A stretch of DNA of 64,000 bases from Neobacillus niacini NBRC 15566 (lineage in GTDB: Bacteria; Bacillota; Bacilli; Bacillales; Cytobacillaceae). Each line of letters starts with the position of its first letter. Position 1 is the first letter of the stretch. The DNA lies in the NCBI RefSeq assembly GCF_001591505.1, contig NZ_BCVA01000022.1, positions 1-64,000 of the forward strand. Direction: 5' to 3'. The notes below the pieces were generated by a model. That model saw only the letters and a program-made list of their open reading frames with translations, had not been told where the DNA came from and ran no database searches. The position numbers and the translations under genes are program-made. Shown one piece after another: positions 26,525 to 35,409 of this stretch.

Positions 26525-26807
26525 TCTATCACGAATCTGAATACCCTGTTTTAACTGCCTGTCCTCATTTTTATTCCTACAATACCTCCTCTGGTTCGTC
26601 CTCTAAATTATTATGCTAAAACTTCCAAAAAAGTAGATGTCTAAATCATCCAAGATAAGCTTACCCATAATGAATTAACTACTTACTTTAAAAACTATAG
26701 ATGACTAGCAAAGTTAGTATACTGGATAGACAAAGTTTGATAGACTTTTATTGAATTGCGGAATCGTTTCATGAAGTGTTCAATACTGTTATCAAATTGG
26801 AGGTAGA

Positions 26808-28043
26808 ATGATGGGACATACCAATGAATTGGCACACCGTATGGCGAGTAAAACGTTTAAACTAGTAGATGAAGCAGGAAATCCTATTGCGGGGAAAGAA
26901 GTAGTATTGAAACATACTAACCATAAGTTCCTATTTGGCTGCGGCATTTTTGATGTGATTGATGTAGCAAACAAAAATGTTCCAGCAGACCGCCTAGCTT
27001 TTCAGGAACAAAAACTTGATAAGTTCCTTGAAGTGTTTAACTCTGCAACACTCCCTTTTTATTGGGGAACGTTTGAGCCTGAAAAAGGAAAACCGCGAAC
27101 AAAGGAATTAAAAGCTGCTGCTCAGTGGTTAAAAGAGAGAAATGTAACAGTAAAAGGACATCCTCTTTGCTGGCACACGGTCACTGCTCCATGGCTTCTG
27201 GAAATGAGCAATGAAGAAATCCTCAAAGCACAGTTTGAGCGAATTGAACGTGATGTTTCCGATTTCAAGGGACTAATCGATATGTGGGATGTAATTAATG
27301 AAGTTGTGATCATGCCAATTTTTGATAAGTATGACAATGGGATTACGCGAATTTCTCAAGAACTTGGCCGTGTTGGGATCATTAAAGAAATGTTTGCAAA
27401 AACACGTGAATCTAATCCCGGAGCTACACTATTATTAAATGACTTTAATACCTCCATTAATTATGAAATCTTAATTGATGGATGTTTGCATGCAGGTATT
27501 CCAATCGACGCAATTGGGATTCAATCACATCAGCACCAAGGATATTGGGGGCGTGAGAAATTAGAAGAAGTTTTAGACCGTTTTTCGCACTTTGGACTTC
27601 CCATTCACTTTACAGAAAACACATTGACATCAGGACATCTCATGCCGCTTGAAATCGAAGACCTGAATGATTATCAAATTCCAGAATGGCCCTCAACACC
27701 TGAATTCGAAGAACGTCAGGCGAAAGAAATAGAAGAAATGTATACCATTCTGTTTAAACATCCTCTAGTAGAAGCCATCACAACATGGTCCTTCAGTGAT
27801 GATGGTGCATGGCTTGGTGCACCGGCTGGTTTTCTCAGAACTGATAATAGTCCAAAACCTTCATATGAAGTATTAAAGAAGCTGATAAAAGAAGACTGGT
27901 CTACAAATGTCACGGGTAAGACAGATGACAATGGAATAGTTTCATTTGAAGGATTCCTTGGTGAGTATGATCTTGTTTGCGGAGATAAAAAAGTGCGCTT
28001 TAAATTAGATAAAATTGCTGAAACCGTACAGATCATAATCTAA
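26808..28043 (+). CDS. GH10 endo-1,4-beta-xylanase, apparently intracellular
   Basis: A 411-residue protein. After an ~45-residue N-terminal beta segment, the GH10 barrel carries KGHPLCWHT, WDVINEVV (catalytic acid Glu), GIQSHQHQGYWG, LPIHFTEN (nucleophile Glu) and ITTWSFSDDGAWLGAPAG. A C-terminal beta domain (VTGKTDDNGIVSFEGFLGEYDL) resembles a small accessory domain. No signal peptide, so it likely acts on imported xylo-oligosaccharides. No xylan transport genes lie nearby. Two ATG codons follow GGAGG. Confidence 0.88.
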   Translation: MMGHTNELAHRMASKTFKLVDEAGNPIAGKEVVLKHTNHKFLFGCGIFDVIDVANKNVPADRLAFQEQKLDKFLEVFNSATLPFYWGTFEPEKGKPRTKELKAAAQWLKERNVTVKGHPLCWHTVTAPWLLEMSNEEILKAQFERIERDVSDFKGLIDMWDVINEVVIMPIFDKYDNGITRISQELGRVGIIKEMFAKTRESNPGATLLLNDFNTSINYEILIDGCLHAGIPIDAIGIQSHQHQGYWGREKLEEVLDRFSHFGLPIHFTENTLTSGHLMPLEIEDLNDYQIPEWPSTPEFEERQAKEIEEMYTILFKHPLVEAITTWSFSDDGAWLGAPAGFLRTDNSPKPSYEVLKKLIKEDWSTNVTGKTDDNGIVSFEGFLGEYDLVCGDKKVRFKLDKIAETVQIII

Positions 28044-28066
28044 TCAAGAGTATTAAGGAATAAAAA

Positions 28067-28118
28067 GTAAGACTGTTTAAAAGGCTGCATTTATTGTGAG
28101 CTTTTAAAACAGTCTTTT
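28067..28118. terminator. Bidirectional terminator between xylanase and DUF421 gene
   Basis: AAGACTGTTT-AAAAG-GCT / AGC-TTTTAAAACAGTCTT hairpin between convergent genes. Confidence 0.7.
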
Positions 28119-28130
28119 GTTACTGCTAAT

Positions 28131-28826
28131 TCACTCTTTTTCGTTATCTTCATATAAATCAACATATACATTTCCATTAGAATTAATCTGAGCTAAAAAG
28201 ACATCTTCAAAATGATTTGCCCCTTTTTTCTTTATCTCACTAAGAAGCCAATCCTTTGTATAGCCTAAGGATTTTAGACGTTTTTCTAGAAGAGTTCCAT
28301 CGATAATAATTAAGGAAGGGGCATGGTCCGCTTTCATTCTTAGACCAATGTCTTTTGGAGTTAGCGACTGGAACTCCGGTTTCTTCATTACACTAATCTG
28401 CCCATTTGTTTCCAAAATAGCCATTTCAACCTCTTCAATCATAAAGGCATCTTTTTCCCTTAAACCATTCATGAGGTCATCATACGTCATCTTATGTTTA
28501 AAGAGACCTTTCTCCATTATTTTCCCATCTTTAATCAAAATAGAAGGACTACTTTCTACTAGATCTCTAAATTTAAACGATTTAATCGCACCATAAGCAA
28601 GGATTAAGGACAAAAGAGTATAAACCACTAATCCTATTAAGCCATTCACAATTTTCATGGAGGTATCAATTGCTACTTGTGAAGCCATGTCACCAATTAC
28701 AATTCCGACCACATAATCAAAAAACGTAAGCTGTGAAATCTGTTTTTTGCCAAGTATTCTTGCAAGCGAAAATAAGACTAAAAAAGATAAGATAGCCCGA
28801 CCAGCCACTTCTACATATTCCGGCAT
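28131..28826 (-). CDS. DUF421 membrane protein (YetF/YdfS family)
   Basis: A 231-residue protein. Three N-terminal membrane helices contain LARILGKKQISQLTFFDYVVGI, the family signature, followed by a cytoplasmic region with SPSILIKDGKIME and MTYDDLMNGLREK. Several Bacillus paralogues are spore-expressed; function unknown. Confidence 0.85.
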   Translation of the reverse strand: MPEYVEVAGRAILSFLVLFSLARILGKKQISQLTFFDYVVGIVIGDMASQVAIDTSMKIVNGLIGLVVYTLLSLILAYGAIKSFKFRDLVESSPSILIKDGKIMEKGLFKHKMTYDDLMNGLREKDAFMIEEVEMAILETNGQISVMKKPEFQSLTPKDIGLRMKADHAPSLIIIDGTLLEKRLKSLGYTKDWLLSEIKKKGANHFEDVFLAQINSNGNVYVDLYEDNEKE

Positions 28827-29101
28827 ACTAACCTCCAGGATATTTTAATCCATCCTATCTTCCCCTATTCTGAAGAAAATATCTTTTTGAAATAAAAAAT
28901 AGATAAAAAGAACTAATCACAAACAAGAAAGTACCGCTTACTAGGAATACAGATTGTAATGCCGAACTACTCTAAATACTAGTTACAAAATTTTTTTGAT
29001 TCCATTTTGTAATATTCACCCATTCATTTTTACTATTATATAAAGTCCACTGTTTTTTGCTGCATTGAAGAACATTCTATTATGATCTTAGGAGGGTAAA
29101 A

Positions 29102-29716
29102 ATGAGCGAGATTGTTTCGGCATTTTCTGAGATTCCAACTACTTGTATTTCAGATACCATGCAAGGACTTAATAATATGGATCCATTAATTAAACCGCTA
29201 AAAGAAGAATACAGAATGGCAGGTCGTGCCTATACCGTAAAAATGCCAGTTGGGGATAATCAATACGTTCTACGTGCTATTCGTGAAGCCAAGCCGGGAG
29301 ATATTCTTGTAGTGGACGCTAAAGGTGATACCTATCGAACCATCGCGGGGGATTTCATCCTGGGACTTGCGCAAACATTAGGCATTAAAGGGGTAGTTAC
29401 CGATGGGGTGATTCGAGACATCCTAGGAGTAAAAAAGCTTAACTTCCCCGTTTTCTGCAAAGGGACAACCGTTGCTTCAAGCGCGAAAGCTGGTTGGGGT
29501 GAAGTCAACGTCCCGATTTCTTGTGGTGGAACCTCCGTTAGTCCTGGGGATATCATTATAGCGGATGCAGATGGGGTTGTAGTCATACCGCAGGCGATTG
29601 AGGAAGAAGTATTAAGAAAAGCAAAAGAAAAACTGATGAAGGATCAGGAAAGAGATATGAAAGTTTCCGGTAAACACGATGAAGTGATTCGCTATTTAGA
29701 TAGTTTGCTAAAATAA
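29102..29716 (+). CDS. RraA-like/HMG aldolase family protein
   Basis: A 204-residue protein with CISDTMQ, GDILVVDAKGD, GVVTDGVIRDI (with the R-D pair seen in HMG/CHA aldolases) and GDIIIADADGVVVIP. The fold is shared by RraA RNase E inhibitors and 4-hydroxy-4-methyl-2-oxoglutarate aldolases. Catalytic residues suggest an aldolase or decarboxylase. SD GGAGGG. Confidence 0.8.
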   Translation: MSEIVSAFSEIPTTCISDTMQGLNNMDPLIKPLKEEYRMAGRAYTVKMPVGDNQYVLRAIREAKPGDILVVDAKGDTYRTIAGDFILGLAQTLGIKGVVTDGVIRDILGVKKLNFPVFCKGTTVASSAKAGWGEVNVPISCGGTSVSPGDIIIADADGVVVIPQAIEEEVLRKAKEKLMKDQERDMKVSGKHDEVIRYLDSLLK

Positions 29717-29731
29717 AAAGGTACCAAACAG

Positions 29732-29766
29732 AAAGGAAAACGATTTATTGATGTTTTCCTTTTTTG
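29732..29766 (+). terminator. Terminator of the RraA-like gene
   Basis: AAAGGAAAAC / GTTTTCCTTT stem followed by TTTTG. Confidence 0.75.
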
Positions 29767-29822
29767 TTTATTTTATTAAATATAAAAAAATTTCTTTCCT
29801 ACCAAACAAGAGGTTTGGGTAG

Positions 29823-30788
29823 TTAGGATGCTCGTTGATGCAAATTTGTTTGAACTTGCTGCTTGTAACCATTCTTTTGCACCCTTACAAAAAGATTATT
29901 AGCTAGAAGTGAAATAACAATCAAGACGGTACCTAGAATGTCAAACATTGTTACATCATAGCCTTGATAAATCGAAATTAAAAGTGTAGTAACGGGTACG
30001 AAGTTAATGAATAAAAGGGCATTTATGGGTGATAAAATGCTGACACCGATGTTCCAACCGAGCAGTGCAATGAGGCCAGGAAATATTATCATAAACAATA
30101 AATGCGGACTTGCAGCGATCATCACTTCTTTTGTAGGGAATGATATATATCCAAACAGTGTCGCTGCTGTTACAATCACAACCGCCGTTAGCGTTCCAAG
30201 TAAACAGCTTAACGTCGAATACCGTAAAACGGACCAACTAGTAAACCTACTCCCACCCATTGTATATATGACCCATCCAACCACTGCAATAAAGATGAGT
30301 ATGGAAGGCATGATCGAATCCGTCGCGCCTAGAAATGCTCGAATATCACCTTTTGTAATAACGAGAATCGCACCAATTAATGACACGAGTACACAGATAA
30401 AAGTGAATCTTTGAGGGCGTTTCTTGAAAACCATCCATACGAATAAAATGGAAATCATCGGCATTAAGGATTCCATAATCGATGCAACCATTACCCCTGA
30501 TTCACCCATTATATGTTCTCCCCAGAAGATAAATAAATTATAGACTGTAAACGCCATTGTGCCGAAGAACCATAATGGAAGACCTAGACCTTCAAAACGG
30601 AAAGCTTGTTTTCCTTCTTTCCAAAATAGTATTACTGCCAAAATGATGGTAACAGCACCATAACGAATGATCGTAAAATAAAAGGGATCGATATGTTTAA
30701 AAGCTGCATGTGCGATTGGAAACATGGCTCCCCATGAAACGGCAGCAATAAAACATAAAAAAGCTCCCCATAAAACTTTATTTCTCAA
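29823..30788 (-). CDS. EamA-family (DMT) transporter
   Basis: A 321-residue inner-membrane protein with about ten helices in two EamA repeats (AVSWGAMFPIAHAAFK and VGWVIYTMGGSRFTSW). Exports small metabolites in known members; substrate unknown. It is divergent from the LysR gene at 30929, a usual sign of regulation by it. Confidence 0.85.
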   Translation of the reverse strand: MRNKVLWGAFLCFIAAVSWGAMFPIAHAAFKHIDPFYFTIIRYGAVTIILAVILFWKEGKQAFRFEGLGLPLWFFGTMAFTVYNLFIFWGEHIMGESGVMVASIMESLMPMISILFVWMVFKKRPQRFTFICVLVSLIGAILVITKGDIRAFLGATDSIMPSILIFIAVVGWVIYTMGGSRFTSWSVLRYSTLSCLLGTLTAVVIVTAATLFGYISFPTKEVMIAASPHLLFMIIFPGLIALLGWNIGVSILSPINALLFINFVPVTTLLISIYQGYDVTMFDILGTVLIVISLLANNLFVRVQKNGYKQQVQTNLHQRAS

Positions 30789-30928
30789 ATTCCATCTTCC
30801 TCCCTGAATTAATAGCAGATTGATTATCTCCCTTATTTGATATCTTGTAAAATCAATAATAATGATGATCTACTATCATTTTTCGTGATATCATAAGAAT
30901 ACAGAATAATGATAGAGGGGCATGAAAA

Positions 30929-31795
30929 GTGGAATTTAAAGACCTAGAGATTTTTCAGTTGGTTGCGGATAAAGGGACTATATCAGAAGCAGCTAAAGAG
31001 TTAAATTATGTGCAATCAAATATTACATCTAGAATTCGCAAGCTAGAAGCAGAAATGAATACCCCTCTCTTTAATCGACATCGACGAGGTATGAGCTTAA
31101 CACCAGAGGGTAAAAAACTATTAACCTATAGTAAAAGAATATTATTATTAACAGAAGAAATGAAAAATGCCGTTCAAACGAATAAAGAACCGTCTGGAAA
31201 ATTAGAAATTGGTACAATCGAAACGGTTATGCATCTACCCCAAATTTTGTCTAGTTATATTAAAAAATATAAAGAAGTCGATTTGTCTGTATTTACAGGA
31301 GTTACAGAATCATTAGTGGAGGAAGTATTAAATCATAAGTTGGATGGTGCTTTTATTACAGAAACGGATGTACATCAAGACCTTCTGTCCTATGAAGTGT
31401 TTGAAGAGGAGCTCGTACTAATTTCTGATACTCATGTCACCACTTTAGAAGATATCAAAGAAAAAACTATATTATGTTTCAGCAAAGGTTGTGGCTACCG
31501 AGCACGTCTAGCAGAATGGTATAAAAATCAAAACATTACGCCCAAAAAAATAATGGAATTTGGTACTTTAGAAACCATCTTGCGCAGTGCTGTTATGGGA
31601 CTTGGTGTGGCATTCGTTCCAAAGTCAGAAGTTAAACAATTAGAAAAGGATGGTTTGGTTCAATTTCATACGCTTCCAGATCAATATAGTAAGGTAAAGA
31701 CTGTTTTTATTAGAAGAGCCGATACGTACTTAACACCAACAATAGAGAAATTTATCGAAACAATTGAGTCCAGTAAACAATGGAACCGGACATAG
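30929..31795 (+). CDS. LysR-family transcriptional regulator
   Basis: A 288-residue LTTR. The N-terminal winged HTH has FQLVADKGTISEAAKELNYVQSNITSRIRKLE; the effector domain ends with MGLGVAFVPKSEVKQL. The start is GTG behind GAGGGG. The 140-bp gap to the divergent EamA gene holds ATGAT-N8-ATCAT-type dyads (around 30862-30880) that could be its operator. A decayed copy of its 3' end lies at 37557. Confidence 0.88.
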   Translation: MEFKDLEIFQLVADKGTISEAAKELNYVQSNITSRIRKLEAEMNTPLFNRHRRGMSLTPEGKKLLTYSKRILLLTEEMKNAVQTNKEPSGKLEIGTIETVMHLPQILSSYIKKYKEVDLSVFTGVTESLVEEVLNHKLDGAFITETDVHQDLLSYEVFEEELVLISDTHVTTLEDIKEKTILCFSKGCGYRARLAEWYKNQNITPKKIMEFGTLETILRSAVMGLGVAFVPKSEVKQLEKDGLVQFHTLPDQYSKVKTVFIRRADTYLTPTIEKFIETIESSKQWNRT

Positions 31796-31928
31796 AGATA
31801 GGTTTCTAATTCCGCCTCCCCTTTTTTGACGCTCGGCGCATAAGTAACCTAGGAGGCTTTGGTTTTGGTTATTGGGCTGCCTATATATTATGAACTATCA
31901 AAAATAGGACTTCCAGGTTGGAGAAGCC

Positions 31929-32855
31929 CTAAAAAAAATCCTCTTCATGGGAAGGATCGTCCTCCTCAATGACAATATTCGTATATGGAATCTTGTCCTC
32001 TGATGGGGCAGAAGCTCCTTCTGAGGATGATTCATCATGGTGAATAGGAGCAGACTGATCTGAACTAGGCTGGTTATTTTCCATTTCCCCTTTCATTTCC
32101 TTCATTTTTTCCATTTCCTCTTTTACTTGCTCAGTGATTTTCTTCGGGATTGCTTCTTTTCCATATGTCGCACCAATATTTAATGCTCCGCTTAAACTTT
32201 TGATGCCAAGCTGAGCAAAGTTATTGTTTTGTTCATACTTTTCTAGGTATAACTTTTCAATATATAACGTTTTTAAAATAGGTTCTTCGTTTTTAATAGG
32301 TACCTCTGCTTCGTCCATTCGTTTCACTAAACCATTACTAATATCTATTAGCTCCTCTAGCCGTTTTACCAACCCAGCCTGGACTTCATTCACCAATAAA
32401 ATATTGCGTTCTAAGAGTTGTACTCTCATTTCAATCTGTGTGAAAAACACATCCATGTCATCTCTTTTTTCACTTTTATGTTCATGTGTTGAAAAATCTT
32501 CAGTTGATGTCTGTCGATGATCTTCTATTATTGATTGTGAGTGTCCTTTATTCTCTCTAAACTTTTCAAGTTGCTGTACTCTTTGTCCCATTTCTTCCAA
32601 TCTTTTATTGATTTCATTAAAATTATGGGCATTCTCCATCTTTATTATTTTTAAATCCTTACCTAGTGTCTTTTCTCGCTCCTGTTCATTTTTTTCCCCA
32701 CTGTTGTAACTATACATCGATGTTCGAATCTTCTTCTCAAACTCCAATAGGCTTTTCAATTGAACTTCGAGTGCATTGATTCTTAAAGTCTGCTTTTCCA
32801 TATTATCTAAGACTTTTTTTTCAGCCTTTTGATTGAACATCCTTTTTATAGGCAT
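31929..32855 (-). CDS. GerPC-like coiled-coil spore protein
   Basis: A 308-residue acidic protein. Long coiled coils occupy about 10-200 (IEMRVQLLERNILLV, RLEELID and others). Then comes LKTLYIEKLYLEKYEQ...LGIKSLSGALNIGATYG, which resembles the C-terminal LNIG beta segment of GerPC. A PSSDQS...EEDD tail follows. It is longer than ordinary GerPC (~200). The start at 32855 follows GGGGAG. It lies 42 bases after an Hsp20-like gene and divergent from four GerPA/PF genes, which supports a coat or germinant-permeability role. Confidence 0.6.
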   Translation of the reverse strand: MPIKRMFNQKAEKKVLDNMEKQTLRINALEVQLKSLLEFEKKIRTSMYSYNSGEKNEQEREKTLGKDLKIIKMENAHNFNEINKRLEEMGQRVQQLEKFRENKGHSQSIIEDHRQTSTEDFSTHEHKSEKRDDMDVFFTQIEMRVQLLERNILLVNEVQAGLVKRLEELIDISNGLVKRMDEAEVPIKNEEPILKTLYIEKLYLEKYEQNNNFAQLGIKSLSGALNIGATYGKEAIPKKITEQVKEEMEKMKEMKGEMENNQPSSDQSAPIHHDESSSEGASAPSEDKIPYTNIVIEEDDPSHEEDFF

Positions 32856-32897
32856 CGTGTCTCCCCACATTAAAGTAATTTTATTTTTCCGAATATG

Positions 32898-33371
32898 TTA
32901 ATCGATATCTACTCGCTCTTCTTTTAAAAATTGCCGTTTATATGTAACAAATAGAAGTCCATTTTTAAATTTAGCCCGAATTTGATTTGGAAACGTCGGT
33001 TCAGGAAGTTGAATAACCCGTTCAAAAGAGCCATGATATCTTTCTTTCTGTACAGGCTCCCCCGTCATCATTTGGTGACTACTTCCTTTGATTAAAAGAT
33101 GGGTTCCTGATACAGATAATTGTATATTTTCTTTTACATAACCTGCTAAATCTGAGATTAACAGAACTTCCTCATCGGTTATGAAAATATCTGTTGGGGG
33201 AAACTTTTTCCCCTGACCCGCTCTCATTGCTGGTTCACCCGATTTATTTGGATCCATATTACTTTTCATAAATTCTTCAAAGGAGGATTGATCAAAAATC
33301 CCATCCCAAAAATCACCAGTTTGGTATTTTTTCGCCAAATCCATCCATTGTAAGATCTTATTCATATCCAT
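32898..33371 (-). CDS. Hsp20/alpha-crystallin-like protein, probably spore coat associated
   Basis: A 157-residue protein. The N-terminal ~55 residues are specific to it; then an alpha-crystallin domain (PPTDIFITDEEVLLISDLAGYVKEN... GSFERVIQLPEP ... AKFKNGLLFVTYKR) follows. CotM and CotP of B. subtilis are such coat proteins. First gene of a minus-strand pair with the GerPC-like gene. Confidence 0.75.
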   Translation of the reverse strand: MDMNKILQWMDLAKKYQTGDFWDGIFDQSSFEEFMKSNMDPNKSGEPAMRAGQGKKFPPTDIFITDEEVLLISDLAGYVKENIQLSVSGTHLLIKGSSHQMMTGEPVQKERYHGSFERVIQLPEPTFPNQIRAKFKNGLLFVTYKRQFLKEERVDID

Positions 33372-33599
33372 GATGGATCATCCTCCTTGTAAGACTCGGT
33401 ATGAATCCCCGTACTTTTCTTCTTATAATTAATAATATTTATTATTTAGTAAATCATTCATAAAAAGTGTCCAATCTTAAAATGAAGCCCCCATGATTTA
33501 CCATGTTCCGTCTAGTCCCTATATACAAAATCATATTTTCTAGTTAACAATCATATAGTTAAGTACCCCGGGGTAATGCCAAAGAGAGGATAATCATTC

Positions 33600-33839
33600 A
33601 TGGACTTTATACCAACCAAGGTGACTATTAATGGAATAAAACTAAATAATATCGATCATGGTAGTTCCATCTCTTTTAGTACTACCTTGAAAATAAACAG
33701 GAATGTTTCTGCAAAGAAAAATCAAGGCTTTGGCCAGCAGTTGGCTGATGGATGTTTGAAAATTTACACAACAAGCACGATTTTGGATCATGATATCGAG
33801 GATTCCAACTCACAAAAAATAACTGGTAAACCCCTTTAA
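33600..33839 (+). CDS. GerPA/GerPF-family spore protein, copy 1
   Basis: A 79-residue protein with the family pattern: short beta segment (KVTINGIKLNNIDHGSSISF), KKNQGFGQQLADG, and a terminal LDHDIEDSNS. In the GerP family these proteins help germinants pass through the coat. First of four tandem copies; the intergenic 33372-33599 region must hold divergent sporulation promoters. Confidence 0.82.
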   Translation: MDFIPTKVTINGIKLNNIDHGSSISFSTTLKINRNVSAKKNQGFGQQLADGCLKIYTTSTILDHDIEDSNSQKITGKPL

Positions 33840-33863
33840 GGAAAAATAATTAGGAGGTTTTAA

Positions 33864-34115
33864 ATGGTGGGTCCGGTTCCATACATTAATATCAATATTA
33901 ATATCATAAAGGTGAATTCATTTGAGAATGCATCCGCAATAAATGTGGGGCAAAACCTTTTAGCGGAATGGCATAATTCTGATAAAAAAAACCAAGGACT
34001 TGGCCAAAATATGGGAGATGGAACCAATTTTATTGGTACCAGAAGTGCCGTTGATGACCGGGATCAAATTGATTCTAATTCTTCTTTTGAAACGGCCAAA
34101 TTACCTAATTTATAA
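33864..34115 (+). CDS. GerPA/GerPF-family spore protein, copy 2
   Basis: An 83-residue paralogue: INININIIKVNSFENASAINVGQN, KKNQGLGQNMGDG, DDRDQIDSNS. It is the most diverged of the four in its N-terminus. GGAGG lies seven bases before ATG. Confidence 0.8.
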   Translation: MVGPVPYINININIIKVNSFENASAINVGQNLLAEWHNSDKKNQGLGQNMGDGTNFIGTRSAVDDRDQIDSNSSFETAKLPNL

Positions 34116-34126
34116 GGAGTAATCCT

Positions 34127-34360
34127 ATGACATTTGCACCTGTATCACTTAATATATTAGGAATTAAGATAAATGCGATCGACCATGCAGGAGTCGTTAA
34201 TCTAGGTCCAAGCCAACACTTGGATCAGTTTGTTTCATATAAAAGGAACCAAGGAATAGGAGAACAGAACGGGGACTTATCCCCAACAATACTGTCTAAT
34301 TCTTGGGTATTGGACCCGGATATTTCTGATAGCAACTCAGTTAAAACAAGCCTTTTATAG
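34127..34360 (+). CDS. GerPA/GerPF-family spore protein, copy 3
   Basis: A 77-residue paralogue: LNILGIKINAIDHAGVVNLGP, YKRNQGIGEQNGD, LDPDISDSNS. Starts 11 bases after copy 2. It is closest to copy 4, indicating recent duplication. Confidence 0.82.
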   Translation: MTFAPVSLNILGIKINAIDHAGVVNLGPSQHLDQFVSYKRNQGIGEQNGDLSPTILSNSWVLDPDISDSNSVKTSLL

Positions 34361-34419
34361 TCCGCATTGATTCTTGTTTTGAACTAGATGTAAATAACTT
34401 GAAAAAACGGGGTGTTAAC

Positions 34420-34656
34420 ATGTTTTTTGTTTCACCAGTTGTCATCAATGTTCTTGGATTTAAAGTGAATACAATTGATAATGGTGCAGTAGCCAATATG
34501 GGGACCCTGCAATTAATTGATCAACTTGTAACCTATAAGCGAAATCAGGCCTTTGGAGAACAAAATGGAGACTTTTCTCCAGTAGCGGTCCCTGCTGCCA
34601 CAGTCATTGATCCCGATGTCAGTGATAGTAATGCCATTAAAAACAGTGTAGTGTAA
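34420..34656 (+). CDS. GerPA/GerPF-family spore protein, copy 4
   Basis: A 78-residue paralogue: INVLGFKVNTIDNGAVANMGT, YKRNQAFGEQNGDFSP, IDPDVSDSNA. I use the ATG at 34420 (SD GGGGTG) rather than the upstream in-frame ATG because it restores the family N-terminus. Confidence 0.82.
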   Translation: MFFVSPVVINVLGFKVNTIDNGAVANMGTLQLIDQLVTYKRNQAFGEQNGDFSPVAVPAATVIDPDVSDSNAIKNSVV

Positions 34657-34699
34657 AAAAATGGGGATGGTTCTGTCAATTTTTCTCAAAAGGACCGTT

Positions 34700-34791
34700 T
34701 CAGCCTACCTTTTTAGAAAACCAAACGGCCTCATTTTTCGGGTCAAAACTATTAATGCTGCTCAAAGTTTTAATTTTGGGCAGCATTTTTA
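34700..34791 (+). terminator. Terminator hairpins after the GerPA/PF array
   Basis: Two hairpins: GGACCGTTT...AAACGGCC followed by TTTTT near 34743, and ATGCTGC-TCAAA / TTTG-GGCAGCAT followed by TTTTT at 34754-34791. Confidence 0.65.
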
Positions 34792-34904
34792 GTGTTATTA
34801 TAAAATAGATAGTTAATTGGCCGAAGAATCAAATAGGTAAACCCCGACTTACATAAGCTAAACAGGCAAGCAATGGACTTACGCAGTGATTAAGGGCAGG
34901 AAAC

Positions 34905-35060
34905 TCAATATCTATTAATTGTTCCGCCAGCCTCTTCAATCAGCTGTTTTACACAGGTACATGCCATTTCGGCTTACGCAGCACATCGCCTAATACCGCG
35001 AAAGTTTCCATCTAAATCAGATCCAGTTTGTACTCCCAAAAAGACTCGATTTACACTCGA
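34905..35060 (-). pseudogene. Possible decayed gene fragment
   Basis: One minus-strand frame gives FLGVQTGSDLDGNFRGI, one TAA, then AEMACTCVKQLIEEAGGTIN and a stop. The codon pattern looks protein-like, but I cannot name the parent gene. The rest of the 34792-35409 gap has no supported gene; an 87-codon plus-strand frame at 35084 looks random. Confidence 0.3.
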
Positions 35061-35409
35061 ACTCCATTCAATATACCTCTGTTTTGATCTATGAGGCCTA
35101 TCTCTTTAAAGATAGTACCTTTTTTATTCAATCTAAGTTTGTTCAAAAAAACCGTAATTCACAAAACATGGGTTCAACAGAATTAACCTCTCCTTCTCTT
35201 TTCTTCACTTACTTTTTACAAGAATGCTTAACTATCTTATCCTTTCCTTCTCCCTTCATGTCCCAAATCATGATTTATTTTTTCAAAGATCATAGCTCAG
35301 ATAGGACAAAAATAATTGAAATTATTAGCTTCAATAGCTATATTTGATAAAGTAATAGAAGAAAGTGACTGAAGAGACTTACAGCGCTATTTATGGAGGA
35401 TTGAGCATT

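Noticed and set aside
35084..35347. 87-codon plus-strand ORF in the gap after the GerPA/PF array
   Set aside because: No SD, F/S-rich random composition, no family pattern.
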